Notes under the pieces: generated by a model
Databases searched by the model: none
Seen by the model: only the letters and a program-made list of their open reading frames with translations
What the model was told of the DNA's origin: nothing
Part shown: positions 24,573 through 33,669 of the stretch, piece after piece
Numbering within the stretch: the first letter of the stretch is position 1
Layout of the letters: each line of letters starts with the position of its first letter
Assembly (NCBI RefSeq): GCF_030814955.1
Contig: NZ_JAUSWB010000002.1
Location: 124,001 to 188,000 of the forward strand
DNA: 64,000 nt
Origin: Planomicrobium stackebrandtii
Lineage (GTDB): Bacteria > Bacillota > Bacilli > Bacillales_A > Planococcaceae
Reading direction: 5' to 3'
Translations under genes and position numbers: made by a program

Positions 24573-25184
24573 ATGGCGATCAATCTCGTAAAAGGTCAGA
24601 AAATCGATTTAACAAAAGGACGTTCATCTCTTTCAAGCATAATGGTTGGTTTGGGCTGGGACCCAGTCCAAACTAAAAAAAGTGGAGGCTTTCTAAGCGG
24701 CCTACTGGGCGGAGGCGGCGGTGCTGATGTTGACTGTGACGCATCCGTATTGCTGCTTGACGAAAACGGCAAGTTGACAGCAAAAGAAAACCTTATTTAT
24801 TTTGGCAATAAGAAAAGCAAAGATGGCAGTGTTGTCCACTCAGGCGACAACTTGACTGGTGAAGGCGAAGGCGACGATGAAACGATCAATATCGACTTGA
24901 AGCGAATCTCGCCGTCTGTACATCGTTTGGTCTTCGTGGTAAACATTTATAACGCGAAACAAAAGAAACAGGATTTTGGCATGATTGAAAATGCATTTAT
25001 CCGCTTGGTCGACAATCAGTCGAAAGAAGAACTTGTCCATTACAATCTTACGGACAACTATGCAGGCAAAATGTCGCTGATTCCTGGTGAACTTTACCGC
25101 CAAGGCGCTGAATGGAAATTTTCTGCAATCGGTGAAGGCGCATCAGAACCTGATATCGGATCTATCGCAAACAAATATTCTTAA
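24573..25184 (+). CDS. TerD family protein with glycine-rich insertion (YceC-like)
   Basis: A 203-residue TerD-domain protein. Family landmarks are [20 protein letters not shown], the calcium-site stretch [26 protein letters not shown] and LIPGELYRQGAEWKFSAIG. Compared with the other two TerD proteins in this cluster it has an extra Gly-rich loop (SGGFLSGLLGGGGG, residues about 34-47) between WD and the DxD stretch, as in YceC-like proteins. TerD proteins bind Ca and are tied to tellurite, metal and membrane stress. ATG 24573 has GGAGAG 8 bases before it. It lies 15 bases before the second terD. Confidence 0.9.
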   Translation: MAINLVKGQKIDLTKGRSSLSSIMVGLGWDPVQTKKSGGFLSGLLGGGGGADVDCDASVLLLDENGKLTAKENLIYFGNKKSKDGSVVHSGDNLTGEGEGDDETINIDLKRISPSVHRLVFVVNIYNAKQKKQDFGMIENAFIRLVDNQSKEELVHYNLTDNYAGKMSLIPGELYRQGAEWKFSAIGEGASEPDIGSIANKYS

Positions 25185-25199
25185 GGAGTGAAGTAGAAA

Positions 25200-25778
25200 A
25201 TGGCAATTAACTTATCAAAAGGACAAAAAGTAGATTTAACGAAAACCAATCCGGGTTTATCCAAAGTAATCGTAGGTTTGGGATGGGATACCAATAAATA
25301 TGACGGAGGCCAGGATTTCGATTTGGATTCCTCAGTCTTCCTTCTAAACGCTGAAGGCAAAACGGCTTCAGAAGCTGATTTTATCTTTTATAACAACACA
25401 ACAGGTGCTGCCGGAGCGGTAGAACACACTGGTGATAACAAAACAGGTGAAGGGGATGGCGATGACGAGCAGGTTAACGTTAACCTATTCGCTATTCCAG
25501 CTTCAATCGAAAAAGCGACTTTTGCTATCACAATCCATGATGCGGAAGGGCGCAGCCAAAACTTTGGGCAGGTAAGCAATTCATATGTCCGCATCGTTAA
25601 TGGTGACACAAATGAAGAATTGATCCGCTATGATTTAGGGGAAGATTTTTCAATTGAAACTGCGGTTGTCGTGGGTGAATTATACCGCCACGGGTCAGAG
25701 TGGAAATTTAATGCCATTGGCAGCGGTTATCAAGGCGGCTTAGAGTCTCTTGTAAAAGACTTTGGCTTAAACAGCTGA
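25200..25778 (+). CDS. TerD family protein (YceD-like)
   Basis: A 192-residue TerD protein with [45 protein letters not shown] and [20 protein letters not shown]. Acidic residues in the second and third stretches are the family's calcium ligands. It is very similar to the third TerD at 33012-33590, differing at scattered positions, so the pair probably arose by duplication. It forms a short operon with the upstream terD and is followed by a terminator, which separates the two from the enzyme genes. Confidence 0.93.
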   Translation: MAINLSKGQKVDLTKTNPGLSKVIVGLGWDTNKYDGGQDFDLDSSVFLLNAEGKTASEADFIFYNNTTGAAGAVEHTGDNKTGEGDGDDEQVNVNLFAIPASIEKATFAITIHDAEGRSQNFGQVSNSYVRIVNGDTNEELIRYDLGEDFSIETAVVVGELYRHGSEWKFNAIGSGYQGGLESLVKDFGLNS

Positions 25779-25788
25779 GTAAACGATG

Positions 25789-25820
25789 GAAAAGCAAGGA
25801 GACTTTCTCCTTGCTTTTTC
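25789..25820 (+). terminator. Rho-independent terminator after second terD
   Basis: GAAAAGCAAGGAGA, loop CTT, TCTCCTTGCTTTTTC. Perfect stem. Confidence 0.85.
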
Positions 25821-25885
25821 TCCATTCATATATGAAATGATAATTTGAACGGGCTGTAGCAGCAGCATGCCGGGAGGGACCACGC

Positions 25886-27031
25886 ATGAGACATTTTAGC
25901 GGATTGACAGATTCTGATTTAAAAACTTTTTTTAAATATTACCCGGCAGAATTTAACCGTGATACGGAACGGGAAACCTTAGGTCTGGCATTAGGTGCAG
26001 CACTTTACACACCTGGATCCAGAGTGGATTTTGCACAAAAAATCGTAAGTGGAGATTACAGCAGCGGTGCATTTTCTGGCCTGACTACTTTAATTGTCTG
26101 CCTCGAAGATGCGGTAGCCGATACAGAGTTGGAACAAGCGGAACAAAACGTAATAGGCGAGTTTAAAAAGCTGGCAAAGGCGAATACACAGCAATTGGCA
26201 GCCGGCCCAGCCCTATTTTTGCGGATTCGGACGCCTGAACAGTTAGAAAAATTGATCAAACAGGCGGGCCATGCATTAAGTGTATTGACTGGCATCGTTT
26301 TCCCAAAATGTTTGCCTGCCACATTGCCGTTGTTTTTCGAAGCGCTGGACCGTGCCAGTGAAGCGGCCGGCAGAGGGCTTTACGCACTGCCTTTGCTCGA
26401 AACAAAAGAAGTGCTGTACAGTGAATCCCGTGAACAGACTTTAGCTGAATTGCACGGAATCATGAAATCGGAAGCCTATCGGGTGTTAACTGTTCGCGTA
26501 GGCGCAACGGATTTTTCCAGTCTTTACGGCTTGCGGCGTCCTGCGGAACGGACAATTTATGATGTCCATATCATCCGTGATTGCCTGACTTCAATCTTGA
26601 ACCGCTTTAACCGTGCAGAAGACGGCTTTACCGTTTCGGGTCCTGTATATGAACATTTTTCGGGTGGGGAACGATTATGGCTTTCTTCGAAACCGGAGCA
26701 AACCCTGTGGGAAGAAGTCCAACTGGACGTACTCAATGGTTTTAAAGGAAAAACCTGTATCCATCCGTCTCAAATCTCAATCGTCAATGCCGGCCATATC
26801 GTATCGCTTGAAACTTTTGAAGATGCTAAATTGATCCTCAATCAGAGCGGCAAACGAAACGGCGTCCTGCAAAGTCCTAAACGAAATAAAATGAACGAAG
26901 TAAAACCGCATTTGAGCTGGGCAAAAAAAATTGCCGCTCAAGCGGAAGTCTATGGGGTGCTGAATGAAAACTATCAACAAATCGATGTCCTCAACCACAT
27001 CCGGGCCAACCAGCTTTCAAATCAATACTAA
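25886..27031 (+). CDS. HpcH/HpaI-CitE-type C-C bond lyase of the Ter cluster
   Basis: A 381-residue TIM-barrel lyase of the family found only in Ter-type gene clusters. LIVCLEDAVADTELEQAE is the CitE-like metal/phosphate strand, FLRIRTPEQLEKL and GIVFPKCLPATLPLFFEAL follow, and GKTCIHPSQISIVNAGH is the C-terminal signature. Homologues are predicted to split or form a carbon bond in making a nucleoside-like metabolite. The next gene starts 68 bases inside this one, so the two are tightly coupled. The substrate is unknown. Confidence 0.88.
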   Translation: MRHFSGLTDSDLKTFFKYYPAEFNRDTERETLGLALGAALYTPGSRVDFAQKIVSGDYSSGAFSGLTTLIVCLEDAVADTELEQAEQNVIGEFKKLAKANTQQLAAGPALFLRIRTPEQLEKLIKQAGHALSVLTGIVFPKCLPATLPLFFEALDRASEAAGRGLYALPLLETKEVLYSESREQTLAELHGIMKSEAYRVLTVRVGATDFSSLYGLRRPAERTIYDVHIIRDCLTSILNRFNRAEDGFTVSGPVYEHFSGGERLWLSSKPEQTLWEEVQLDVLNGFKGKTCIHPSQISIVNAGHIVSLETFEDAKLILNQSGKRNGVLQSPKRNKMNEVKPHLSWAKKIAAQAEVYGVLNENYQQIDVLNHIRANQLSNQY

Positions 27032-28331
27032 GCTATGGGATAACCTTGATATTAATATTTTAGTAGAAAATGCTTATTCTGGGCTTTCTCCAGAATCGCT
27101 TTTTTCCGTAGCTCTGCGCATCAATAAAAAGCGCCAGTTTTTATTCGTCAGCAATCTAATTGCCAAACATCTGGCTGTTCGTCCCTCTGCGGCTCTGGGA
27201 ACAGGGACATTGTTAGCTTCCTTGCTGATGGAGGAGTCTGGTTTGGAAGGGTATCCTGATGGACATTCTCTTGTTGAAATGATTGAAACGGGAAAAATAG
27301 ACAAGGAGAAAACCATCAAATCGCTGCAATTTAAAAAAGCGATGCCTCAACAAACAGTTTTCATTGGCATGGCGGAAACCGCAACCGGCCTTGGGCATTC
27401 GGTTTTTCAGCATTTTGAGAATGCGGCTTATATCCACACAACTCGTGAAGAAATTGTTGGCACCACCCCGTCTTTTGTTTTTGAAGAAGAACATTCCCAC
27501 GCAACATCCCATAAGGTTTATGCGCCTTCGGGTATGCTTGAACAGGCAGAAACCATCGTTTTGATCGACGATGAAATTTCAACAGGCAACACTTTGCTGA
27601 ATCTGGTTTGTGCGCTGGATGATCAATTTCCCGGGAAGAACTATGCTTCTCTGTCCATCCTGGATTGGCGAAACGACAACCAGAAAGAAAAATTTGAAAA
27701 AATGGCAAACGACCGAAATATCCGTCTGAATATTCTGTCCTTAATGGCCGGCCAATTTGAGTTAGTTCACAGCAAAGCACCGGAAGAACATGACTTGATG
27801 CCATTGGACAGTTCTGGATCGAGACTTCCGGATATCGAATTGCCAGGGAAGAAATTGGCTGTCGGTTCGGAGACCGGACAACAGTACATATCTTATACAG
27901 GGCGCTTTGGCATAACCAGCAGGGAGCATGACGAAATAGGCGATTGGGCAGAAACTGCCGCAAAATTGGTTGCACAGAAAAGCGATAAAGCGCTGGTCAT
28001 AGGTGTAGGAGAAAATATGTACTTGCCTTTGCGTTTCGCCTTAGCGCTAGAAGGAAATCCGGTTGTACAGACCACCACACGCAGTCCGATTTTCGCTTCA
28101 CAAACAACCGGCTATCCTATCAAGGAAAAAGCCAAATTTGAGCTGCCGGATGCAGAAGGGATCAGCCAGTTTATCTACAATCTGAATGAATTGGACATTG
28201 ACCAAATTTACCTTCTTGCTGAATCTGTCATTGAGCCATCCGAATGGCAGCCTCTGCTTGCGTATCTGGAGAAAAAAGCGCCCGTAGAATGGGTTTCCCT
28301 GACCGCCACCAAAAGGAGTGAAAAGATCTAA
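26964..28331 (+). CDS. Phosphoribosyltransferase with TRSP domain (Ter cluster)
   Basis: A 455-residue protein with an orotate-PRTase-like domain: the PRPP loop is IVLIDDEISTGNTLLNLV near residue 200. The C-terminal ~150 residues hold the TRSP domain (GRFGITSREHDEIGDWAE, VIGVGENMYLPLRFALAL) that goes with this PRTase in Ter clusters. It is predicted to join a base to ribose phosphate in a nucleoside-like product. ATG 26964 has GGGGTG before it; ATG 26985 is an alternative. The stop codon shares one base with the next start. Confidence 0.87.
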   Translation: MKTINKSMSSTTSGPTSFQINTKLWDNLDINILVENAYSGLSPESLFSVALRINKKRQFLFVSNLIAKHLAVRPSAALGTGTLLASLLMEESGLEGYPDGHSLVEMIETGKIDKEKTIKSLQFKKAMPQQTVFIGMAETATGLGHSVFQHFENAAYIHTTREEIVGTTPSFVFEEEHSHATSHKVYAPSGMLEQAETIVLIDDEISTGNTLLNLVCALDDQFPGKNYASLSILDWRNDNQKEKFEKMANDRNIRLNILSLMAGQFELVHSKAPEEHDLMPLDSSGSRLPDIELPGKKLAVGSETGQQYISYTGRFGITSREHDEIGDWAETAAKLVAQKSDKALVIGVGENMYLPLRFALALEGNPVVQTTTRSPIFASQTTGYPIKEKAKFELPDAEGISQFIYNLNELDIDQIYLLAESVIEPSEWQPLLAYLEKKAPVEWVSLTATKRSEKI

Positions 28332-29440
28332 TGATAGCAGCAGATTTAGTGAAAACGAGTTATCCCAAAGAAGATATCACGTTCCTATTGAAAGATGTCA
28401 GTGATGCATTTGTTGAAAGCACGTTGGAGGAACGGGAAAAAGCGGTTCAAACTGGCGCACATTACGCAGAACGGCTGCCGATGGAATACCGTCCTTCTGA
28501 TGAATACACAAATCTTTATCACGAAACGGTAAAAAAAACCAAGCAGCAATTAAGCTATCTGGTAGGGCTGGTTACACGCCGGATTTTCATGAATGCAGGA
28601 ACAGATGATGTTATCCTCGTATCATTGGCACGTGCCGGCAGCCCAATTGGCATTCTGATTCGCCGCTACGCGCAGCAAATGATGAATATGGACTGGCCGC
28701 ATTACAGTGTCTCTATTTTGCGCGATAAAGGAATAGATGAGAAAGCGATCGATTCAATTCGCGCAGCGCATCCCGCAAGCCGCATCCAATTTGTGGACGG
28801 CTGGACCGGCAAAGGGGCTATTCAAAAGGAATTGACCAAATCGGTCAACAACCTCAATGAAGAAAAAGCTATGAACCTGTATGACGATATGGCAGTGTTG
28901 GCTGACCCGGGTGCCTGCGCGGTATTATTCGGGACGCGTGAAGATTTCCTTATTCCAAGCGCTTGCCTGAATGCAACCGTCTCAGGACTGGTGAGCCGCA
29001 CGATTCTCAACGAGTTGTATATCGGCAAAGATGATTTCCACGGAGCGAAGTTTTACGGTGAGTTGCTCGAAGAAGATTTATCGAATGATTTTGTCGATCA
29101 AATTACTGAATGCTTTGCCGAGACACGCGATAGAGTCGAGAAGGACGCTGTCTCCACTCCGGTGACTGCCGAAAGAACCTGGCAGGGGATGGCAGAGGTC
29201 GAAGCGATCGGCCAGCAGATGTACAGTGAAACGGACTACCACTTGATCAAACCGGGTGTTGGAGAAACGACACGTGTCCTGCTTCGCAGAAGCCCGTGGA
29301 AAGTTTTGGTCAACAGCTTGGACAATCCGGATGTCCATCATATTTTGATGCTGGCAAAAGAAAAAGAGGTGCCGGTTGAAGTGGTTCCTGATTTGTTTTA
29401 TCGTGCAATCGGCTTGATCCGATCGGGTAAAGAAATATGA
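28331..29440 (+). CDS. StiP family protein: PRTase-like with C-terminal PELOTA-type domain
   Basis: A 369-residue protein, annotated in public genomes as cysteine protease StiP, but its main domain is a phosphoribosyltransferase-like fold (VSLARAGSPIGILIRRYAQ near residue 98, VDGWTGKGAIQKEL near 155). The C-terminal ~85 residues (TTRVLLRRSPWKVLV, ILMLAKEKEVPVEVVPDL) look like the PELOTA RNA-binding domain described for this family. It overlaps the HAD gene by ATGA. A protease role is not supported by what I can see; a role in the Ter metabolite pathway fits better. Confidence 0.85.
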   Translation: MIAADLVKTSYPKEDITFLLKDVSDAFVESTLEEREKAVQTGAHYAERLPMEYRPSDEYTNLYHETVKKTKQQLSYLVGLVTRRIFMNAGTDDVILVSLARAGSPIGILIRRYAQQMMNMDWPHYSVSILRDKGIDEKAIDSIRAAHPASRIQFVDGWTGKGAIQKELTKSVNNLNEEKAMNLYDDMAVLADPGACAVLFGTREDFLIPSACLNATVSGLVSRTILNELYIGKDDFHGAKFYGELLEEDLSNDFVDQITECFAETRDRVEKDAVSTPVTAERTWQGMAEVEAIGQQMYSETDYHLIKPGVGETTRVLLRRSPWKVLVNSLDNPDVHHILMLAKEKEVPVEVVPDLFYRAIGLIRSGKEI

Positions 29441-30252
29441 CAGTTCTATTCGCCAGCGATCTGGATCAGACGTTAATTTATTCCCGCAATTCAATGGGTA
29501 TGGAAGTGACCGAGGACGAACTGATCGAAGTAGAGCGCTACGAGGGCAAGCCTTTGTCATTCATGACTAAAAAAAGCCAATCAAAGTTATGGAATATCAA
29601 TGAATCCGCATTCTTTTTACCGGTCACTACACGTACACAGGCCCAATATGAGCGAGTGACAGGGATTTTTGAAGGAAGCCAGTCGCCGCGCTTTGCAGTC
29701 ATATCCAACGGAGCGGTCATTTTGGAAAATGGTCAGCCGATTAAAGAGTGGTCGGATGGGATTCGCCAGCAATGCGTCAGCCGAAAAACTATTATTCGGG
29801 AGCTGCTGCCGGAAATTGAACGCCATTTCTCGGAAGACTGGGTGCTGAAAGTACGAGAGGCAGATGATTGGTTCGTCTACCTGATCGTTGACCGTGCCCG
29901 TTTTCCTGAGGATAAGCTTGATTTTTACACGACCACTTTCAAAAAGCTCGGATGGGGCATGTCCCTGCAAGGCCGAAAACTTTATTTTATGCCGGAAAGC
30001 ATTACGAAAGCAGCTGCTATGGAGTATGTCAAAGAACGCTTAGGAGCAAGTTATGTATTTGCTGCCGGAGATTCGTTGCTGGATCTCGATTTATTGGAAA
30101 GCGCCGATTACAGCATGCTTGCTTCCCATGGCGAAGCGGTAAGAAGTGCAGTTCCGGTTTCCGAGCACATTCACCAAACTCAGAAGCACGGCATTAAAGC
30201 AGGAGAAGAAATCTTGGCCCGTGTTGCCGAGATTTCATTGCAGCGCAAGTAA
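29437..30252 (+). CDS. HAD superfamily phosphatase (Ter cluster)
   Basis: A 271-residue HAD hydrolase with the nucleophile motif DLDQTLIYSRN at residues about 7-13, FAVISNGAVI (motif II), Lys in SITKAAAMEYV (motif III) and AAGDSLLDLDLL (motif IV). The long insert between I and II marks a C2-type cap. It probably removes phosphate from the intermediate made by the two PRTase-like enzymes. It starts inside the previous gene (4-base overlap) and is followed 24 bases later by yceG. Confidence 0.88.
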   Translation: MTVLFASDLDQTLIYSRNSMGMEVTEDELIEVERYEGKPLSFMTKKSQSKLWNINESAFFLPVTTRTQAQYERVTGIFEGSQSPRFAVISNGAVILENGQPIKEWSDGIRQQCVSRKTIIRELLPEIERHFSEDWVLKVREADDWFVYLIVDRARFPEDKLDFYTTTFKKLGWGMSLQGRKLYFMPESITKAAAMEYVKERLGASYVFAAGDSLLDLDLLESADYSMLASHGEAVRSAVPVSEHIHQTQKHGIKAGEEILARVAEISLQRK

Positions 30253-30276
30253 GCAACAAAGCAAGGAGAGATTCCG

Positions 30277-31890
30277 ATGGTTCAATTGCATCCGATCCCC
30301 GCAAAAACCTGGGATCCGGAAAAGATCGGGGAGTGGCTGAAAAAACCGATTGTGGATCACAGCGAAACCAAAATTGAAGAAAATCAGATTACGTATCCAC
30401 AGCTGCTTGGACAGGTGAAGGGTATGACCCTGGACGGCGATGAGTATTTTGCTGCCATCTATGATGTTATCGAGGCAGCGGAAGGACGATTAATTCGGCT
30501 TTCCGATAAGATGAACAAGCATATTGAGCAGGACCGCCTGCGGACATTGCAGGATTTGTTCGAAATGAACAAAAAAGAAAAAGGGTTGTCGCCAAACCGA
30601 ATGGTGGCGTTTCTCGATGGCAAAGGGCTGCTGCCAAGGTTAAAAGATTCGGATATGAACAGGCGCCTCCGGGTAGTGCTGATTGATATCCTGAAAGCTT
30701 TTCAGGAACAATCAGGAGGAAATACCACCCATTCTTCTTTCAAACGTGTCACGACAGACTTGGTCAAGTGGATGTTCAATCACTTAGAACCTGAAATTGA
30801 AAAATTATCATTGGAAAAAGGGTTGCCAGGCTTCTTGTGGTACGGCAGCGCTTCAGAAAGCGAAACCTGGTTTTTGAAGTTGGCAGCAGCTTTTGGCTTC
30901 CACGTTATCGTCTATGATCCTAAAGGAGACGGCTGGTTTGAGCAGGCAATTGGAAAAGAAGGGCTGCACAGCCACAGTTTCCAAGTAAATGCTCCATCAC
31001 TCTTGCCTTTTCCGGAAGAAAAGCCGAAACGCGTTGGAACGGTCGCTTACCGTGCAACCCAGGAAGTGGATCGTTTGCTGCACCACGATGATTCCGGGCT
31101 TTATAAGCCTTTCCAATTCAAATCCTATTTGACCCACTCGGTACGCCTCAAAACCACTATGGATGAAGCGTTCATGCTTGCCAAAGAGCGTGCAATGGTT
31201 CGGCCATCATTTTCGGTTGCGAGTGGAAGCGTCAACATTCCAGTTGTTTTCTCGAAGCTTATGGGCATCGAGAAAGACCGCCGGCGCTTTTGGGAGAATG
31301 TCCACAATTTGACTGAGCGTGAAGATACGAAATTGATCCGAAGCTTCCCCTTTATCGATGAGCGAAAAGGCAATCAGCAATTCCATTACCGCGCCGCTCT
31401 TGGAAGGGATGGACGTCTGGATCCGGAAAAAATGAAAGCTGCACATTGGTGGAGATACAATAAATTGCCGGATGGCGTCCAGACTGCGATAGCAGCAGCG
31501 ATTGCCAGACATGTAGAAAAGCCGATTCTGTTGCCTCAAAACAGCGAGTCAATTGAAGATTTGCAGCTCTATGCTTTTTCACAATCCATGTCGCTGCCGG
31601 ATTCAGTAATCCAATTGATCCAGTTATTCGATTACCCGCAGTTTGTACCGACAATGCTGTTTTATAACGAAGAAAAAGACGGCGAATTGAGCCGTGCAGA
31701 TGCCAATATGATCGCCTTGATCCACATATTCGGACTTGATGTTATCATCATCAACCCACAAGGGCATCAGGACATCGAGCGCTGGGTAGATTCTGAATCA
31801 TTTGATACACACTGGCTGGATGAACGAAGCTTTAACGAGCCTTACCGCGAACCTTCAGTGGTAAAAAAGATATTTAAAAAATGGCTGTAG
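30277..31890 (+). CDS. yceG: YceG family protein (Ter cluster component)
   Basis: A 537-residue soluble protein of the YceG family, unrelated to the MltG/YceG of E. coli. It has no TM segment. The family motif regions seen are LWYGSASESETWFLKLAAAFG near residue 190 and the C-terminal repeat of the same type, FDYPQFVPTMLFYNEEKDGELSRADANMIALIHIFGLDVIIINP. No catalytic function is known. It always travels with telA, as it does here 20 bases ahead. Confidence 0.88.
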   Translation: MVQLHPIPAKTWDPEKIGEWLKKPIVDHSETKIEENQITYPQLLGQVKGMTLDGDEYFAAIYDVIEAAEGRLIRLSDKMNKHIEQDRLRTLQDLFEMNKKEKGLSPNRMVAFLDGKGLLPRLKDSDMNRRLRVVLIDILKAFQEQSGGNTTHSSFKRVTTDLVKWMFNHLEPEIEKLSLEKGLPGFLWYGSASESETWFLKLAAAFGFHVIVYDPKGDGWFEQAIGKEGLHSHSFQVNAPSLLPFPEEKPKRVGTVAYRATQEVDRLLHHDDSGLYKPFQFKSYLTHSVRLKTTMDEAFMLAKERAMVRPSFSVASGSVNIPVVFSKLMGIEKDRRRFWENVHNLTEREDTKLIRSFPFIDERKGNQQFHYRAALGRDGRLDPEKMKAAHWWRYNKLPDGVQTAIAAAIARHVEKPILLPQNSESIEDLQLYAFSQSMSLPDSVIQLIQLFDYPQFVPTMLFYNEEKDGELSRADANMIALIHIFGLDVIIINPQGHQDIERWVDSESFDTHWLDERSFNEPYREPSVVKKIFKKWL

Positions 31891-31910
31891 CCAAAAAGGA
31901 GTGAAAACGG

Positions 31911-32993
31911 ATGACCAATATGCCAGATCAAATTGAACAGCAGGAATTGGTGATGAAAGATGAAAATCAATTAAAGGTTCAGTTGAAAAAAGATCCTGAA
32001 GTTCTTCAGTTGGCTGCTAAAATTGATCCGAAAAACCAAATTGCTTTATTGGAATTCGGCCGTGAGCCTGCCAATGAAATTTCCGCTTTTACAGGGAAAG
32101 TTTTGAATTCTGTCCAAGCAAACAGCATGGAGGAATCCAGTGAGTTGCTGAAGCAGCTCGGCAAAATCATGGATAAGTTCGATAAGAAAGATTTTGTTGA
32201 AAAGAAAGGCTTCCTAAGTAAAATTTTCAACAAGGGCAATAAAGTGATCGAGCAATTATTTAACAAATATCAGACCATGGGAAGTGAAATCGATAAAGTT
32301 TACGTCGAAATCACAAAGTATGAAGGCGAAATGAAAAAGTCAACAACGACGCTGGAAGAACTGTATAACCAAAACTTCAATTATTTTATGGAGTTGGAAA
32401 AGTACATCGCAGCAGGTGATATTAAAGTAGAGGAATTAAAAGCCAAGGAGCCGGATGTCCGGGCAAAAGCAGAATCGGGCGATCAAATGGCACTAATGGA
32501 ATTGAATTCCCTGCAAAATGCTATTGAGCTTCTTGAGCAGCGCGTCTACGATCTTGAAATGGCAAAGCAGGTTTCTTATCAGTCGGCTCCTCAAATCCGC
32601 ATGCTGCAGCGCGGGAATACAAAGCTGATTGGGAAAATCAATTCAGCTTTCGTTACGACTATTCCGATTTTTAAAACCGGCTTGATCAATGCCATCGCGG
32701 CGAAACGCCAAAATCTGGTGGCTGAATCGATGAGCGAATTGGATCGCCGTACCAATGAAATGCTATTGAACAATGCCAACGACATTTCACGCCAAAGCGT
32801 TGATATTGCCAGAATGTCAGGCCAACCGAGCATCAAGATTGAAACCATTGAGCAAACATGGGAGACTATTATGCAGGGGATGAACGACACGCGCGAGATT
32901 GAGCAGGAAAATCGCAAAATGCGTGAAGAGGGACGTCTCCGCATCGAAGAACTGCAGAAGAAATACGAAGACACGCAACGTAAAGCGAATTAA
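31911..32993 (+). CDS. yceH: Toxic anion resistance protein TelA/YceH family
   Basis: A 360-residue TelA-family protein, largely helical with coiled-coil stretches. Landmarks are ALLEFGREPANEISAFTGKVL near residue 48, the Lys-rich FLSKIFNKGNKVIEQLFNKY near residue 102, and MLQRGNTKLIGKINSAFVTTIPIFKTGLINAIAAKRQ near residue 230. TelA is linked to tellurite and cell-wall antimicrobial tolerance; mechanism unknown. The gene lies between yceG and the third terD. Confidence 0.92.
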   Translation: MTNMPDQIEQQELVMKDENQLKVQLKKDPEVLQLAAKIDPKNQIALLEFGREPANEISAFTGKVLNSVQANSMEESSELLKQLGKIMDKFDKKDFVEKKGFLSKIFNKGNKVIEQLFNKYQTMGSEIDKVYVEITKYEGEMKKSTTTLEELYNQNFNYFMELEKYIAAGDIKVEELKAKEPDVRAKAESGDQMALMELNSLQNAIELLEQRVYDLEMAKQVSYQSAPQIRMLQRGNTKLIGKINSAFVTTIPIFKTGLINAIAAKRQNLVAESMSELDRRTNEMLLNNANDISRQSVDIARMSGQPSIKIETIEQTWETIMQGMNDTREIEQENRKMREEGRLRIEELQKKYEDTQRKAN

Positions 32994-33011
32994 TCGGAGG
33001 AGGAAATCAAT

Positions 33012-33590
33012 ATGTCAACAATCAACCTTTCAAAAGGACAGAAAATCGACTTAACGAAAACAAATCCGGGCCTAACAAAAGTGGTCGTCGGTTTAGGCTG
33101 GGATACCAATAAATACAGCGGTGGCGGAGATTTCGACTTAGATGCATCAGTATTCCTTGTAGGAGAAAACGGCAAGTCACGCGGACCGGAAGATTTTATC
33201 TTTTACAACAACCTTGTAGGGGCTAATGGTTCAGTTACCCATACAGGCGATAATTTAACAGGCGAAGGGGAAGGCGATGATGAGCAAGTGATTGTCGATC
33301 TGCCAAACGTTCCTGCTGATGTCCATAAAATCAGTTTCACGGTAACAATCCACGAAGCAGAAAGCCGCGGCCAAAATTTCGGCCAAGTTTCAAATGCGTT
33401 TATCCGCATTGTAAATGAAAGTTCAAACGAAGAGTTGATCCGCTACGATCTGGGAGAAGATTTCTCGATTGAAACGGCTTTAGTGGTTGGTGAATTATAC
33501 CGCCACGGCAGTGAATGGAAATTTAACGCCATTGGCAGCGGCTACCAAGGCGGTCTTGCAGCATTAGTAAATGACTATGGCTTAGGTTGA
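33012..33590 (+). CDS. TerD family protein (YceE-like)
   Basis: A 192-residue TerD protein with [47 protein letters not shown] and [18 protein letters not shown]. It is highly similar to the protein at 25200-25778. It is the last gene of the operon that starts at 25886 and is followed by a perfect palindromic terminator. Like its paralogues it should bind Ca through the conserved acids. Confidence 0.93.
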   Translation: MSTINLSKGQKIDLTKTNPGLTKVVVGLGWDTNKYSGGGDFDLDASVFLVGENGKSRGPEDFIFYNNLVGANGSVTHTGDNLTGEGEGDDEQVIVDLPNVPADVHKISFTVTIHEAESRGQNFGQVSNAFIRIVNESSNEELIRYDLGEDFSIETALVVGELYRHGSEWKFNAIGSGYQGGLAALVNDYGLG

Positions 33591-33600
33591 TCACAATTCA

Positions 33601-33641
33601 AAAACCGTTTATCAGTTTATAAACTGATAAACGGTTTTTTT
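33601..33641. terminator. Terminator of the Ter cluster
   Basis: Perfect 18-bp stem AAAACCGTTTATCAGTTT / AAACTGATAAACGGTTTT, two-base loop, then T3. Likely active both ways, also ending the convergent hydrolase gene. Confidence 0.9.
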
Positions 33642-33669
33642 ATGGTTAAGAAACGATAGAACAGCTATT

